Of a DNA stretch of 57,759 nt, positions 1 through 8,948 are shown piece by piece. A model generated the notes under the pieces. It did no database searches. It was not told the DNA's origin and saw only the letters and a program-made list of their open reading frames with translations. A program made the translations under genes and the position numbers. Location: the NCBI GenBank assembly GCA_902478455.1, contig CABSLJ010000001.1, forward strand, positions 1 through 57,759, written 5' to 3'. The first letter of the stretch is position 1. Every line of letters starts with the position of its first letter. Source of the stretch: an uncultured Oscillospiraceae bacterium (GTDB lineage Bacteria; Bacillota; Clostridia; Oscillospirales; Acutalibacteraceae).

Positions 1-54
1 ATTTTCTATAATATACACCGATTTGGTATACATTGCAAGAGGCTTGATAAAATT

Positions 55-498
55 TTATCTGTTTTTTGCCCGCTCAGCCGCGGCGACGGCCAGCCGGTCG
101 CACCGCTCGTTTTCCGGATGGCCGGCATGCCCCTTGACCCACACGACGGTGAGCCGGTGAATACCGGCCAGGCGCAGCAGCTCGTCCCACAGGTCGGGGT
201 TGAGGGCGGGCTCCTTTTTGTTGCGCATCCAACCGTTCTGCTTCCATTTTTTCGCCCAGCCCTTTTCGAGCGCGTTGCACACATACTGGGAATCGCTGTA
301 AAGCGTCACGGCGCAGGGTTCCTTTAAGAGCTTCAGCCCTTCAATGACGGCCGAAAGCTCCATGCGGTTGTTGGTGGTTTCCCGTTCGCCGCCGGAAAGC
401 TCCTTTTCATGCGCGCCGTAGCGCAGAATCGCGCCCCAGCCGCCCGGCCCGGGGTTGCCCTGGCAGGCGCCGTCGGTATATAGTTCAACCTGCTTCAA
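55..498 (-). CDS. rnhA: Ribonuclease HI
   Basis: Ribonuclease HI degrades the RNA strand of RNA-DNA hybrids in the cytoplasm, including R-loops and primer remnants. The 147-residue product matches the usual length of about 150. It carries the acidic active site: Asp in YTDGACQGN, Glu in RMELSAV, Asp in YSDSQYV and Asp near the C terminus in ERCDRLA. WVKGHAGH and the basic KKWKQNGW segment are typical of the family. I start it at the TTG at 498, which has GGAGAGG about 8 bases upstream. The frame stays open up to 633, but that extra N-terminal part is hydrophobic and unlike the family. A promoter-like site lies just upstream on the minus strand. Confidence 0.93.
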   Translation of the reverse strand: MKQVELYTDGACQGNPGPGGWGAILRYGAHEKELSGGERETTNNRMELSAVIEGLKLLKEPCAVTLYSDSQYVCNALEKGWAKKWKQNGWMRNKKEPALNPDLWDELLRLAGIHRLTVVWVKGHAGHPENERCDRLAVAAAERAKNR

Positions 499-571
499 TT
501 GCGTCGTCCTCTCCGGTGACAAAAATATGGGCCGGTTCATTTCCATGAATGCCCAAGCTGTGCACCGCGTC

Positions 572-600
572 ATTATAACATAGAAATGGAAAGCAGCCAA
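572..600 (-). promoter_or_regulatory. Putative sigma-A promoter of rnhA
   Basis: Read on the minus strand, TTGGCT and TATAAT are separated by 17 bases, with a TG one base before the -10 (extended -10). It sits about 75 bases upstream of the TTG start of rnhA. Found by eye only. Confidence 0.55.
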
Positions 601-608
601 GGAGAAAA

Positions 609-935
609 TCAGGAAAGCCCCCTGGAAAGCCACCGCCTCCCAGTTTGGTCAACGTTCTCATGCACAAGCGACAGCTTGGTATGCGAAGCATACTGCGCGC
701 CAGCGCCGCGTGAGGTTGTTATAAAAGGTAAACTGACAGTAACCAAGTAGCAATAACCGCAATCCTCTTGAAAAACCGTGGCTTCCCGTTTTGGTCAACG
801 TTCTCTCAGCCGTCGGCAATCTTCGATTGCCGCTTACGGCGTGAGGTTGTTATAGAAAGTAAATTGACCGCAGGGCAGCAGCAAAACCGCAAAGCCCCTT
901 GAAGAAGCGTAGCTTCTCCGCTTGGTCAACGTTCT
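609..935 (+). repeat. Three-copy structured repeat, two full units plus one truncated
   Basis: The motif TTGGTCAACGTTCT occurs at 645-658, 791-804 and 922-935, so the units are spaced 146 and 131 bases apart. Units 1 and 2 share a second conserved block, GTGAGGTTGTTATA followed by GTAAAYTGAC, near 709-736 and 841-869. Between the blocks each unit has a different hairpin: GTATGC-GAA-GCATAC in unit 1 and GGCAATC-TTC-GATTGCC in unit 2. GGTCAA can pair with TTGACC at the unit ends, at least in unit 2. The third unit loses similarity right after the first block. No coding potential was seen. It could be a dispersed palindromic element or tandem small RNAs. Confidence 0.7.
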
Positions 936-1236
936 TACACTCGGACATCCGCCCCAAAATGAGCGGGCCGCGGCGCGCGAAGGCGACGGGACCGAACGGA
1001 AAACAGTGCATTCTCTACCGATTTTGTCCAGCCGGGACGCGTTTTATCACGCCGGGCGAAAAAACAGCCGATTCTTTTCGGGAAAAATTTCCTCGCGATG
1101 TGATTATCAGCCTTCGGAAGCGGAAAGAATAAAAGTAAGCTTTGCTGTCCGGTGCAAAGACGGACGCGAAAGGGGTGGATGGAATCGCGCCTTTCCAGGA
1201 AGAACGCGGATATCGGAGCGCCCAATCGCGGCGCTC
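936..1236. other. Intergenic stretch without recognised feature
   Basis: These roughly 300 bases lie between the repeat block and the rnj promoter. Short open frames exist on both strands, but none has a ribosome site and recognisable protein content together. I see no terminator or RNA landmark here. Confidence 0.5.
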
Positions 1237-1265
1237 TTGACAGTATCCGCAACAAAGGGTACAAT
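1237..1265 (+). promoter_or_regulatory. Putative sigma-A promoter of rnj
   Basis: A consensus TTGACA at 1237-1242 and TACAAT at 1260-1265 are separated by exactly 17 bases. Transcription would start near 1272, leaving a leader of about 180 bases before the rnj start codon. Confidence 0.8.
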
Positions 1266-1350
1266 GAAACTACTATTTGTGTCCGGATTTTTTACTGTGC
1301 AAGTTGAAGGTTTTTCCGTTTGAACGTTTTGAATCTCGTCACATAGATCA

Positions 1351-1430
1351 AAAAGGGACATTTCTGGACCCTGTGGGAGGCATGCCCGCGGCACCGTTTG
1401 CCGGCGGGCTCTTAATGGTTGTGTCCCCAA
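1351..1430 (+). promoter_or_regulatory. Structured 5' leader of rnj
   Basis: The rnj leader contains an outer GGGACA (1355-1360) that can pair with TGTCCC (1422-1427). Inside is a GC-rich hairpin closed by GCCCGC (1384-1389) and GCGGGC (1404-1409), plus a small CCC-TGT-GGG hairpin. No T-run follows, so this is not an intrinsic terminator. RNase genes are sometimes autoregulated through cleavage of their leaders; that role is only an inference here. Confidence 0.4.
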
Positions 1431-1450
1431 AATTAAATGGAGGTTATTTT

Positions 1451-3532
1451 GTGCAATTAGATGTAAAGAAAAAGCCCGCCAAGAGCGCGCAGACGGAAGC
1501 TCCGTCCGCTTCGGAAAGGACGCGCGCGCCGGGCGGCGGCAGACAGGCCGACCAAATGCTCAGCGGCCGGGGAGGGGATATCGAAATCCCCGCGCCCCGT
1601 CAGTTCCCCAAGCGGGCCGTCAAACACCGCGAGCCGGCCGCCGCGCAGGATCGAAAGGCGTCGGCCACGGCGGCGCAGAAAAGGGAGACGGGCGAAAAGC
1701 AGCCCGCGCGGAAAAAGGAAGCCGCGCCCAAGGCCGCTCCCAAAAGCGCGCCCAGGAAAACCAAAACCGAAAATAAGGCGGCGCAGCCGCAGAACAATCT
1801 GCTCAAAGCGCCTGCGGCGGAGCAGACCGCTCCCAAAAGGCAGCGCAGAGGGCGCGGAAACGCCGAAAAGCCGGCGCCCTCCATCAAGGTCACCTTCCTC
1901 GGCGGACTCAATGAGATCGGCAAAAATATGACCCTGTTCGAGTGCGGGGACGATATGTTCCTTCTGGACTGCGGCATGGCCTTCCCGGACGGAGACATGC
2001 TCGGGGTGGACCTTGTTCTGCCCGATTTCACCTACGTTGAGCGCAACAAGGATAAGATCCGCGGCATCGTGCTGACCCACGGTCATGAGGACCACATCGG
2101 CTCGCTGCCCTACCTGCTCAAAAACATCAAGTTCCCCGTCTACGGCACCAGCCTGACGCTGGGACTCGTGGAGGGCAAGCTCAAGGAGCACAATCTCGTC
2201 GGCAGGGTACAGCTCAATGTGGTAAAGCCCGGCCAGACGATCAAGCTCGGCTGCATGGAGGTCGAGTTCATCCACGTCAACCACTCCATTCCCGACGCGG
2301 TCGGCATCGCCATCCATTCGCCCGCCGGCACTCTCGTGCATACGGGCGACTTCAAAATTGACTGCACGCCCACGTCCAACAGCGGCATGATCGACCTTGC
2401 CCGCTTCGCCGAGCTGGGCAAGGAGGGAGTGCTCGCCCTCTTCGCCGATTCCACCAACGCCGAGCGCCCCGGCTACACCATGACCGAGCAGAAGGTGGGC
2501 AACTCCTTTGAAAATCTCTTCAAGCGGGCGGAAAACAGCCGCATCATCATCGCAACCTTCGCCTCCAACATCGGCCGCGTGCAGCAGATCATCAACTGCG
2601 CCGCCAAATTCGGCCGCAAGGTGGCCCTTTCCGGCCGCAGCATGGTCAATGTGATGGGCATCGCCGTGGAACTCGGCTATCTCGACGTCCCCGAGGGCGT
2701 GTTGATCGACATCGACCTTTTAAACCGCTATCCCAAGGATCAGGTGGTTTTAATCACCACGGGCAGCCAGGGGGAGCCCATGTCGGCGCTCAGCCGCATG
2801 GCCTATTCCGACCACCGCAAGGTGGAGGTCGGTCCGGAGGACTTCATCATCATTTCGGCCAATCCCATCCCCGGCAACGAAAAGACGGTCGGCGCGGTCA
2901 TCAACGAGCTGATGAAGCACGGCTGCCAGGTGGTCTATGAGTCGATGTACGAGGTGCACGTCTCCGGCCACGCCTGCCAGGAGGAGCTGAAAATCATTCA
3001 GGGCGTCTGCAAGCCCAAGTATTTCATCCCCGTTCACGGGGAGCAGAAGCATCTGCGCAAGCACGCCATGCTCGCCAAAAGCATGGGAATGGACGACGCC
3101 CATGTCTTCATCGGGGACATCGGCAACGTCATCGAACTCAACCGCGACTACATGAAGCAGCTGCCCTCCGTCCCGGCCGGCCGCGTGCTGGTCGACGGCC
3201 TCGGCGTGGGCGACGTCGGCTCCATCGTGCTGCGCGACCGCAAGCACCTCGCCCAGGACGGCCTGATCGTCGTCGTCGCCACGCTCGACAGGGAGGGGCA
3301 TGTCGTCACCGGGCCGGATATCGTCTCCCGCGGCTTTGTCTATGTGCGCGAGTCGGAGCCTCTGATGGAGGACGCGCGCGCCCGTGTGCAGCGGATTCTG
3401 GACAATTGCGCCGAAGAACGGATTCACGAGTGGGGGACCATCAAGACGCGGGTTAAGGAGGACCTCTCCCGTCTGCTCTTTGAGCGCACCCGCCGCAACC
3501 CGATGATCCTGCCCATCATTATGGAAGTTTAA
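1451..3532 (+). CDS. rnj: Ribonuclease J with long basic N-terminal extension
   Basis: RNase J is a metallo-beta-lactamase/beta-CASP enzyme with 5'-3' exo- and endonuclease activity in RNA decay and maturation. The GTG at 1451 is chosen because of GGAGG 7 bases upstream. The open frame continues back to 1277, but that stretch is leader. The product is 693 residues against about 555 for typical RNase J. Residues 1-143 are a low-complexity tail rich in Lys, Ala, Pro and Arg. The core starts at IKVTFLGGLNEIGKN. HGHEDH (His210 onwards) binds the metals, and GSQGEPMSAL and the C-terminal HVSGHA and PVHGE segments are typical. The extra tail probably binds RNA or a partner protein; that is inference. 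Confidence 0.93.
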   Translation: MQLDVKKKPAKSAQTEAPSASERTRAPGGGRQADQMLSGRGGDIEIPAPRQFPKRAVKHREPAAAQDRKASATAAQKRETGEKQPARKKEAAPKAAPKSAPRKTKTENKAAQPQNNLLKAPAAEQTAPKRQRRGRGNAEKPAPSIKVTFLGGLNEIGKNMTLFECGDDMFLLDCGMAFPDGDMLGVDLVLPDFTYVERNKDKIRGIVLTHGHEDHIGSLPYLLKNIKFPVYGTSLTLGLVEGKLKEHNLVGRVQLNVVKPGQTIKLGCMEVEFIHVNHSIPDAVGIAIHSPAGTLVHTGDFKIDCTPTSNSGMIDLARFAELGKEGVLALFADSTNAERPGYTMTEQKVGNSFENLFKRAENSRIIIATFASNIGRVQQIINCAAKFGRKVALSGRSMVNVMGIAVELGYLDVPEGVLIDIDLLNRYPKDQVVLITTGSQGEPMSALSRMAYSDHRKVEVGPEDFIIISANPIPGNEKTVGAVINELMKHGCQVVYESMYEVHVSGHACQEELKIIQGVCKPKYFIPVHGEQKHLRKHAMLAKSMGMDDAHVFIGDIGNVIELNRDYMKQLPSVPAGRVLVDGLGVGDVGSIVLRDRKHLAQDGLIVVVATLDREGHVVTGPDIVSRGFVYVRESEPLMEDARARVQRILDNCAEERIHEWGTIKTRVKEDLSRLLFERTRRNPMILPIIMEV

Positions 3533-3655
3533 GTTGTACAGCGCAAGCACTGCGCTTGCCGCAAAGGCGGCCGCCCGCGCGGGCGGCCTGGAGCCTTGCC
3601 GGCCGGGGAGGCCGGAAAGCCTGTTTGAGGCGTGCATTAGCAGCTGGAGGTGGCG

Positions 3656-5602
3656 GTGTTGAAAAAAAGAGTATGGATCGTGTCCCCGGTGTTTTACGTG
3701 CTCATTGCGGCCATGCTGCTCATGGCCGGCGCGAGCTGGTTCTGGGATGAGCGCGTCTTTTTTGCCGAGCTGGGGCTTGCGGCCGCCTGCGCGGTGGCGG
3801 TGCTCATCAGCCTCTTGAAATTCAGGAGTTATGTGCGCACCGTCGCCAAAAGCGCTGGCGGGATGCTCAGCGGAATCGACAAGAACGCCATGGAGCACTT
3901 TCCCGTGGCGGTCGCTGTGGCCGGAGAAGCCGGCGAGCTCGTGTGGAACAACCTCGCCTTCGCGGCCAGAGTGTGCGGCGAGCGGGACCATACGGGGGAG
4001 AGCGTGCTCCAGTTTACCGAGGGGAAGTCGATCCAGCAGATTTTAAGCCACAACGGCACCGACGTCTCCTACGGCAGCCGGCGCTTTACCGTCTTCGGCG
4101 CCGAATCGGGCAGCTCCACCATCCTTTATTTCATAGACGATACATATTACAAGGAGACCACCCAGGAATACAGCGAAAGCCGTCCCGCCGTGGCCCTCAT
4201 CCTGTTTGACAACCGCGAGGAGCTGGCGCGCGACGCGACCGACGAGCAGGAGGCCCAGATCACCGCTCAGGTGGACAACGCCCTGCAGAAGTGGGTGGCC
4301 AAGACCTCCGGGTTCCTGCGCAAAATCAGCGGCGGCCGCTACCTGATGATTGTTCAGGAGCGCAACATCCGCTCCTTTGTGGAAAATAAATTTGAAATTC
4401 TCGATGAAATCCGGAGCATCAAGCTCGACGAACGCCGCAGCGCCACCATTTCCATCGGCGTCGGCCGCGGCGGTGGCTCCTTGAAGGAATGCGAGGCGTG
4501 GGCCCGCAAGGCGCTCGATATGGCCCTCGGCCGCGGCGGAGACCAGGCGGCCGTCAAGCAGGGGGAGACTTACGCCTTCTTCGGCGGCGTGTCCAAGGGC
4601 GTGGAAAAGCGGGATAAGGTCCGTACCCGCGTCATCGCGTCCACGCTGTCCGACCAGATTCGCATAAGCGACTGCGTGCTCATCATGGGTCACCGCTATT
4701 CCGATTTGGACAGCGTCGGCGCGTCGGTCGGCATGTGGGGGGCGGTCACCAGAGGACTGGGCAAGCCGGCCTATGTGGTGGTCAACCGGGAGCAGACCCT
4801 CGCGCGCGTGCTGGTGGACAACGTCGAACAGGCGGAGGGGGAAAACGTCTTTATTTCCACCGAGCAGGCCGAGTCGGTGCTCACCGACAACACCCTGCTG
4901 ATCATTGTGGACACCCATTCCCCCGACTTCGTTGAAAGCCGCAGCCTGTATGAAAAGGCCAAGCGCGTCGTGGTCATCGACCATCACCGCATGATGGTCA
5001 GCCACATCAGCGACGCGATCATCTTCTACCACGAGCCCTACGCCTCCTCGGCCTCCGAGATGGTCGGCGAGCTCGTGCAGTATCTGGGCGAAGAGGGCAT
5101 CGGCCGCGTCGAAGCCGAAGCGCTGCTCGCCGGCATTATGCTCGACACCAAGAATTTCGTCCTGAAAACCGGCGTGCGCACCTTTGAGGCCGCCGCCTTT
5201 CTGCGCCGCAAGGGGGCGGACACGGTCGAGGTCAAGCGCCTGTTCTCCAATTCAATTGACACCTACAAGGCCAAATACCAGCTGGTTTCCTGCGCGGAGA
5301 TCTTCCATCAGTGCGCCATCGCCATCGCGGAGGACAATTTTCCGGACATCCGCATCGCCTCCGCCCAAGCGGCAGATGAGCTTTTGGGCGTTCAGGGCGT
5401 GCGCGCTTCCTTTGTGCTCTATCCCACCGAAGGGGAGATCAACATCTCCGCCCGCTCGCTCGGCGAGGTCAACGTGCAGGTCATCATGGAGGAACTAGGC
5501 GGCGGCGGACACCAGACTATGGCGGCGGCCCAGCTCAAGGGCGTCACCGTGCCCGAGGCGCGCGACCGGCTGATCGCCGTCCTCAGCGAGGCTAAAATTT
5601 AA
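3656..5602 (+). CDS. gdpP: GdpP-type cyclic-di-AMP phosphodiesterase
   Basis: GdpP hydrolyses the second messenger c-di-AMP to pApA at the membrane, controlling potassium and osmotic balance. The roughly 648-residue product has two N-terminal membrane helices, a degenerate PAS region, a degenerate GGDEF region without the GGDEF signature, and a DHH/DHHA1 phosphoesterase. The catalytic part shows GHRYSDLDSVGA, VIDHHR and, near the C terminus, GGGGHQTMAAAQ. The start is uncertain: GTG at 3656 and TTG at 3659 both follow CTGGAGG (3644-3650) at usable spacing. It is followed by rplI and dnaB, the same neighbourhood as yybT-rplI-dnaB in other Firmicutes. Confidence 0.93.
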   Translation: MLKKRVWIVSPVFYVLIAAMLLMAGASWFWDERVFFAELGLAAACAVAVLISLLKFRSYVRTVAKSAGGMLSGIDKNAMEHFPVAVAVAGEAGELVWNNLAFAARVCGERDHTGESVLQFTEGKSIQQILSHNGTDVSYGSRRFTVFGAESGSSTILYFIDDTYYKETTQEYSESRPAVALILFDNREELARDATDEQEAQITAQVDNALQKWVAKTSGFLRKISGGRYLMIVQERNIRSFVENKFEILDEIRSIKLDERRSATISIGVGRGGGSLKECEAWARKALDMALGRGGDQAAVKQGETYAFFGGVSKGVEKRDKVRTRVIASTLSDQIRISDCVLIMGHRYSDLDSVGASVGMWGAVTRGLGKPAYVVVNREQTLARVLVDNVEQAEGENVFISTEQAESVLTDNTLLIIVDTHSPDFVESRSLYEKAKRVVVIDHHRMMVSHISDAIIFYHEPYASSASEMVGELVQYLGEEGIGRVEAEALLAGIMLDTKNFVLKTGVRTFEAAAFLRRKGADTVEVKRLFSNSIDTYKAKYQLVSCAEIFHQCAIAIAEDNFPDIRIASAQAADELLGVQGVRASFVLYPTEGEINISARSLGEVNVQVIMEELGGGGHQTMAAAQLKGVTVPEARDRLIAVLSEAKI

Positions 5603-5721
5603 TCCGCAATGAAAAGCGTCTGAGGGCCGCGGACTCACGCGGACTGTTTTGCGCATCTCCGGCGGTCCTTTGCAAGCCATACGGCGCCGAACCAGATTCT
5701 GAATTATGGGAGGAAACGATC

Positions 5722-6168
5722 ATGAAAATCATACTGCTCGAAGACGTCAAGGGCATCGGCAAAAAGGGAGAGCTGAAGGAAGCCTCCGACGGCTACGCCC
5801 GCAACTACCTCTTTCCCCGCAAACTTGCCAAGGAGGCCAACGCCCAGGCGATGAACGAATTCAAAAACGCCGAGCGCGCCAAGCAGCACAAGATAGAGAC
5901 CGAAAAGGCCAACGCCCAGGCCGCCGCCGCGCAGCTGGAGGGCAAGACCGTCAAGCTGACCGCCAAGGCCGGTCAGGGGGGCAAGCTCTTCGGCTCGATT
6001 ACGACCAAGGAGATCGCCGAAACGATCCGGAAGGATTTCGGCCTGGATATTGACAAACGCAAGCTGGAACTCGCCGGGGATATCAAGTCCTTCGGCACCT
6101 ATGAGTGCGAGGTAAAGCTCTACGCCGGCATTTCGGCGAAGCTTTTCGTGATGGTGGGCGAGGAATAG
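5722..6168 (+). CDS. rplI: 50S ribosomal protein L9
   Basis: L9 is a large-subunit ribosomal protein that binds 23S rRNA. At 148 residues it has the usual length. The N-terminal signature is clear: KIILLEDVKGIGKKGELKEASDGYARNYL is split here as KIILLEDVKGIGKKGEL and YARNYLFPRKLA. It is followed by the long Ala/Lys/Glu-rich helix and a C-terminal domain with GKLFGSITTKEIA. GGGAGG lies 7-8 bases before the ATG. It sits between gdpP and dnaB, with no terminator seen in the gaps, so one transcript is likely. Confidence 0.97.
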   Translation: MKIILLEDVKGIGKKGELKEASDGYARNYLFPRKLAKEANAQAMNEFKNAERAKQHKIETEKANAQAAAAQLEGKTVKLTAKAGQGGKLFGSITTKEIAETIRKDFGLDIDKRKLELAGDIKSFGTYECEVKLYAGISAKLFVMVGEE

Positions 6169-6205
6169 AATCCGATTTTTCAAGCGCGTCTGGAGGAAGC
6201 AAAGC

Positions 6206-7576
6206 ATGGCGGATTTTCAAGTGACATCGGGCTACGACGGGATCAACCTGCCCTACAGCCCCGAGGCGGAGCAGTCGGTCCTGGGGGCCGTGCTGCTCGA
6301 TTCGTCCTGCCTGGACCGTGTGGCGGAAATTCTGCCGCGCGCCGAATATTTCCACCTTGCCAACCACAGGATGATCTACGCCGCGATGCTCGACCTCTTT
6401 ACCATGGGCCGGCCGGTCGATTTCATCACCGTTCTCGAAAAGCTCAAGCAGGACGAGCACTTTGACGAGGCTTCCAGTAAGACCTACCTTCTGCAGCTGG
6501 CCCAGATAGTCCCCTCCATCTCCAACGTGGAGACCTACGCCTCCATCGTGCGGGACAAGTACGACGTCCGCACCCTGATCACCACCGCCCGGGACATCAT
6601 TGAAGACGCCTCGGACGGCGGGGCGGACGCGACCGCCCTGCTCGATTCGGCCGAGCAGCGCATTTTCGACATCCGCCGCGGCAAGAACATGCAGGGCCTG
6701 CAGCGGATCAACGAGCTGGTCATCGAAACCTTCGACCGCCTTGATTTGCTCAATTCCCCCGAGAGCGAGCTCTACAAGGGCATCCCCACCGGCATCGGCC
6801 TGCTCGACGAGACCATCACCGGTCTCAACCGTTCCGACCTCATCCTGCTTGCCGCCCGACCCGGCATGGGCAAGACCAGTTTTGCGCTTAACATCGCCCG
6901 CCACGTCGGCGTGCACGAGGGCCGCAGGGTGGCCTTTTTCTCGCTGGAGATGAGCAAGGAGCAGCTTTGCTCCCGTCTGCTCTCCACCGAGGGCATGGTC
7001 GGCGGCGTCAAGCTGCGCACGGGCAAACTGAGCGATTCCGAGTGGGTGCGCCTGATTGAGGCGGGGGACGTGCTCTCCAAAACCCAGCTCTATTTTGACG
7101 ACACCCCGGGCATCACCGTGCCCGAAATGAAGGCCAAGCTGCGCCGCCTGCGCGACGTCGACCTTGTCATCATCGACTATTTGCAGCTCATGTCGAGCGC
7201 CAAACGGATCGACAACCGCGTTCAGGAGATTTCCGAAATCACCCGAAATCTCAAGATTATGGCCAAGGAGCTGCATGTGCCGGTCATTACCCTTTCCCAG
7301 CTTTCCCGCGCCAGCGAGCAGCGCACCAGCCACAAGCCGGTGCTCTCCGACCTGAGGGATTCCGGCTCCATCGAGCAGGACGCCGACATCGTCCTTTTCC
7401 TCTACCGTGAGGATTACTATTCCGATTCGGAGACACCCTCCGAAAATACCGACAAAAACAGCGGGGAATGCATCGTGGCCAAAAACCGCCACGGCGAAAC
7501 CCGCTCGGTACCCCTCCACTGGCAGGGCGAATTCATGCGCTTTACAAGTCAGGAGGTCATGCGACGTGACAATTAG
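6206..7576 (+). CDS. dnaB: Replicative DNA helicase DnaB
   Basis: This hexameric 5'-3' helicase unwinds the chromosome at the replication fork. The 456-residue product has the N-terminal DnaB domain (PYSPEAEQSVLGAVLL) and a RecA-like C-terminal domain. Visible motifs are Walker A in ARPGMGKTSFAL, the FSLEMSKEQL segment, Walker B in VDLVIIDYLQLM, and LSQLSRASEQR with SGSIEQDAD. GGAGG precedes the ATG at 6206. The last 11 bases overlap the start of tilS, which points to translational coupling. Confidence 0.97.
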   Translation: MADFQVTSGYDGINLPYSPEAEQSVLGAVLLDSSCLDRVAEILPRAEYFHLANHRMIYAAMLDLFTMGRPVDFITVLEKLKQDEHFDEASSKTYLLQLAQIVPSISNVETYASIVRDKYDVRTLITTARDIIEDASDGGADATALLDSAEQRIFDIRRGKNMQGLQRINELVIETFDRLDLLNSPESELYKGIPTGIGLLDETITGLNRSDLILLAARPGMGKTSFALNIARHVGVHEGRRVAFFSLEMSKEQLCSRLLSTEGMVGGVKLRTGKLSDSEWVRLIEAGDVLSKTQLYFDDTPGITVPEMKAKLRRLRDVDLVIIDYLQLMSSAKRIDNRVQEISEITRNLKIMAKELHVPVITLSQLSRASEQRTSHKPVLSDLRDSGSIEQDADIVLFLYREDYYSDSETPSENTDKNSGECIVAKNRHGETRSVPLHWQGEFMRFTSQEVMRRDN

Positions 7577-8948
7577 CAGCGGTTCCATCGAGGCCAAAAT
7601 CGCCCAGACGGCCGAGCGGTTCGCCATGCTGCCGGAAGGCGGCGCGGTGGTCGCCGGCGTTTCGGGCGGAGCGGACTCGATGGCGCTGCTTTTTTATCTG
7701 CTCAAGATTGCCCCCGAACGGGGGATTTCGGTCTGCGCCGCTCATCTCAACCACGGCCTGCGCGGGGAAGAGGCCGAGCGGGACGAGGACTTTGTCCGCT
7801 CCTACTGCGCCGCCCACGGCGTGGAATGCCGCGTGCGGCGTGCCGACGTGCGGGCCGAGGCAGCGCGGACCGGACAGTCGGAGGAGACCTGCGGCCGCAG
7901 TCTTCGCTACGCCTTTTTTGCCGAACTCGCGCAGGAGCGCGGCGCGCGCATTGCCACGGCCCACACCCTTTCGGACAATGTGGAGACGGTGCTTCTGAAC
8001 CTCGCCCGGGGGACGGGGCTTTCCGGTCTGTGCGGCATTCCGCCGGTGCGGGACGGAATCGTCCGTCCGCTTCTTTTTTTGACCCGCGCGCAGACCGAGG
8101 CCTATTGCCGGGAAAACGGCGTCCCCTTTGTGACCGACAGCACCAACCTGACCCCGGCCTACGCCCGCAACCGTCTGAGGCTCGAGGCCGTCCCCGCGCT
8201 CAAAAGCGTCAATTCCTCCCTGGAGGAGGCGGTGCTGCGCATGACGGGTACCCTCTCTGAGGAGGAGGCCTTTCTCTCGTCCGAAGCGGAGCGCGCCCTC
8301 GCGGCCGCCAGGCGGGACGGGGGCTACGACCTGCACGCGCTCGCCGGACTGCCGGCGCCTCTTCTGCGGCGGGCGGTCAAATCGGCCGCCGGGCCGTTTT
8401 CCTCGGGACAGGTGGAAAAGGTCCATGTGGAACTTCTCTGCCGGGCGGTCCGGGAGGGACACGGCGGAACGGCGCTTCCGGGCGGCCGCATCCTCGCCGC
8501 GCAGGGAGGCCTGCTGCGGGAACCGCCGGGAGAGGAGGACTTTCCGGAATGGAGCGTCCCCTTTGCCCCGCCGCTCGCCTTGACAGGGGACGGGCGAAGG
8601 CTCATAATAGAGGCAATCGACGGTGAAACCTACGGAAAACGGCTTAAAATTAACAATTTGTTATTTAAAAACGCCGTGGCGTATGATACAATAACCGGTA
8701 GCACAGTTTTGCGCAACCGCCGCGCTGGGGACCGGTTTTTCCCGGCGTCGCGCGGTGTGGGAAAGAGTTTGAAAAAACTGTTTCAGGAAGAGGGCGTCCC
8801 CGCCCATCGGCGCGGAAACGTCCCCTTATTGGCCGACGGCGGAGAAATTCTCTGGGTGGAGGGCGTAGGCCCTTCCGAAAGGGCGCGTGTCCGGGCCGAT
8901 ACCGAGCGCGTCGCACTGATTTTGCCGGAGGAGAAGAACAATGGTTAA
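7566..8948 (+). CDS. tilS: tRNA(Ile)-lysidine synthase
   Basis: TilS attaches lysine to C34 of the tRNA(Ile) with CAU anticodon, changing both its codon reading and its aminoacylation. The GTG at 7566 has AGGAGG nine bases upstream and overlaps the end of dnaB, giving 460 residues. The PP-loop ATPase motif is SGGADSMALL near the N terminus. RNRLRLEAVPAL and the C-terminal RRAGDRFFPASRG segment are typical of TilS. The order tilS-hpt-ftsH is conserved in Firmicutes. The AT-rich stretch near 8640-8695, inside the gene, may hold an internal promoter for hpt and ftsH. Confidence 0.94.
   Translation: MTISSGSIEAKIAQTAERFAMLPEGGAVVAGVSGGADSMALLFYLLKIAPERGISVCAAHLNHGLRGEEAERDEDFVRSYCAAHGVECRVRRADVRAEAARTGQSEETCGRSLRYAFFAELAQERGARIATAHTLSDNVETVLLNLARGTGLSGLCGIPPVRDGIVRPLLFLTRAQTEAYCRENGVPFVTDSTNLTPAYARNRLRLEAVPALKSVNSSLEEAVLRMTGTLSEEEAFLSSEAERALAAARRDGGYDLHALAGLPAPLLRRAVKSAAGPFSSGQVEKVHVELLCRAVREGHGGTALPGGRILAAQGGLLREPPGEEDFPEWSVPFAPPLALTGDGRRLIIEAIDGETYGKRLKINNLLFKNAVAYDTITGSTVLRNRRAGDRFFPASRGVGKSLKKLFQEEGVPAHRRGNVPLLADGGEILWVEGVGPSERARVRADTERVALILPEEKNNG
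8658..8692 (+). promoter_or_regulatory. Possible internal promoter within tilS
   Basis: TTGTTA (8658-8663) stands 18 bases before TATGAT (8682-8687). The overlapping TGATACAAT also makes an extended -10 at 8687-8692. The local drop in GC inside an otherwise GC-rich gene makes it conspicuous. It would give hpt and ftsH their own transcription. Confidence 0.3.

Noticed and set aside
1..54. 3' end of another gene at the left edge
   Set aside because: The sequence is AT-rich with no coherent frame; nothing can be assigned.
1277..1450. Extension of RNase J to the first available start at 1277
   Set aside because: The extra 58 residues resemble no family member and cover a structured leader; GGAGG sits correctly before the GTG at 1451.
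6083..7627. A 514-residue minus-strand frame across rplI and dnaB
   Set aside because: It is a shadow of two unmistakable housekeeping genes.
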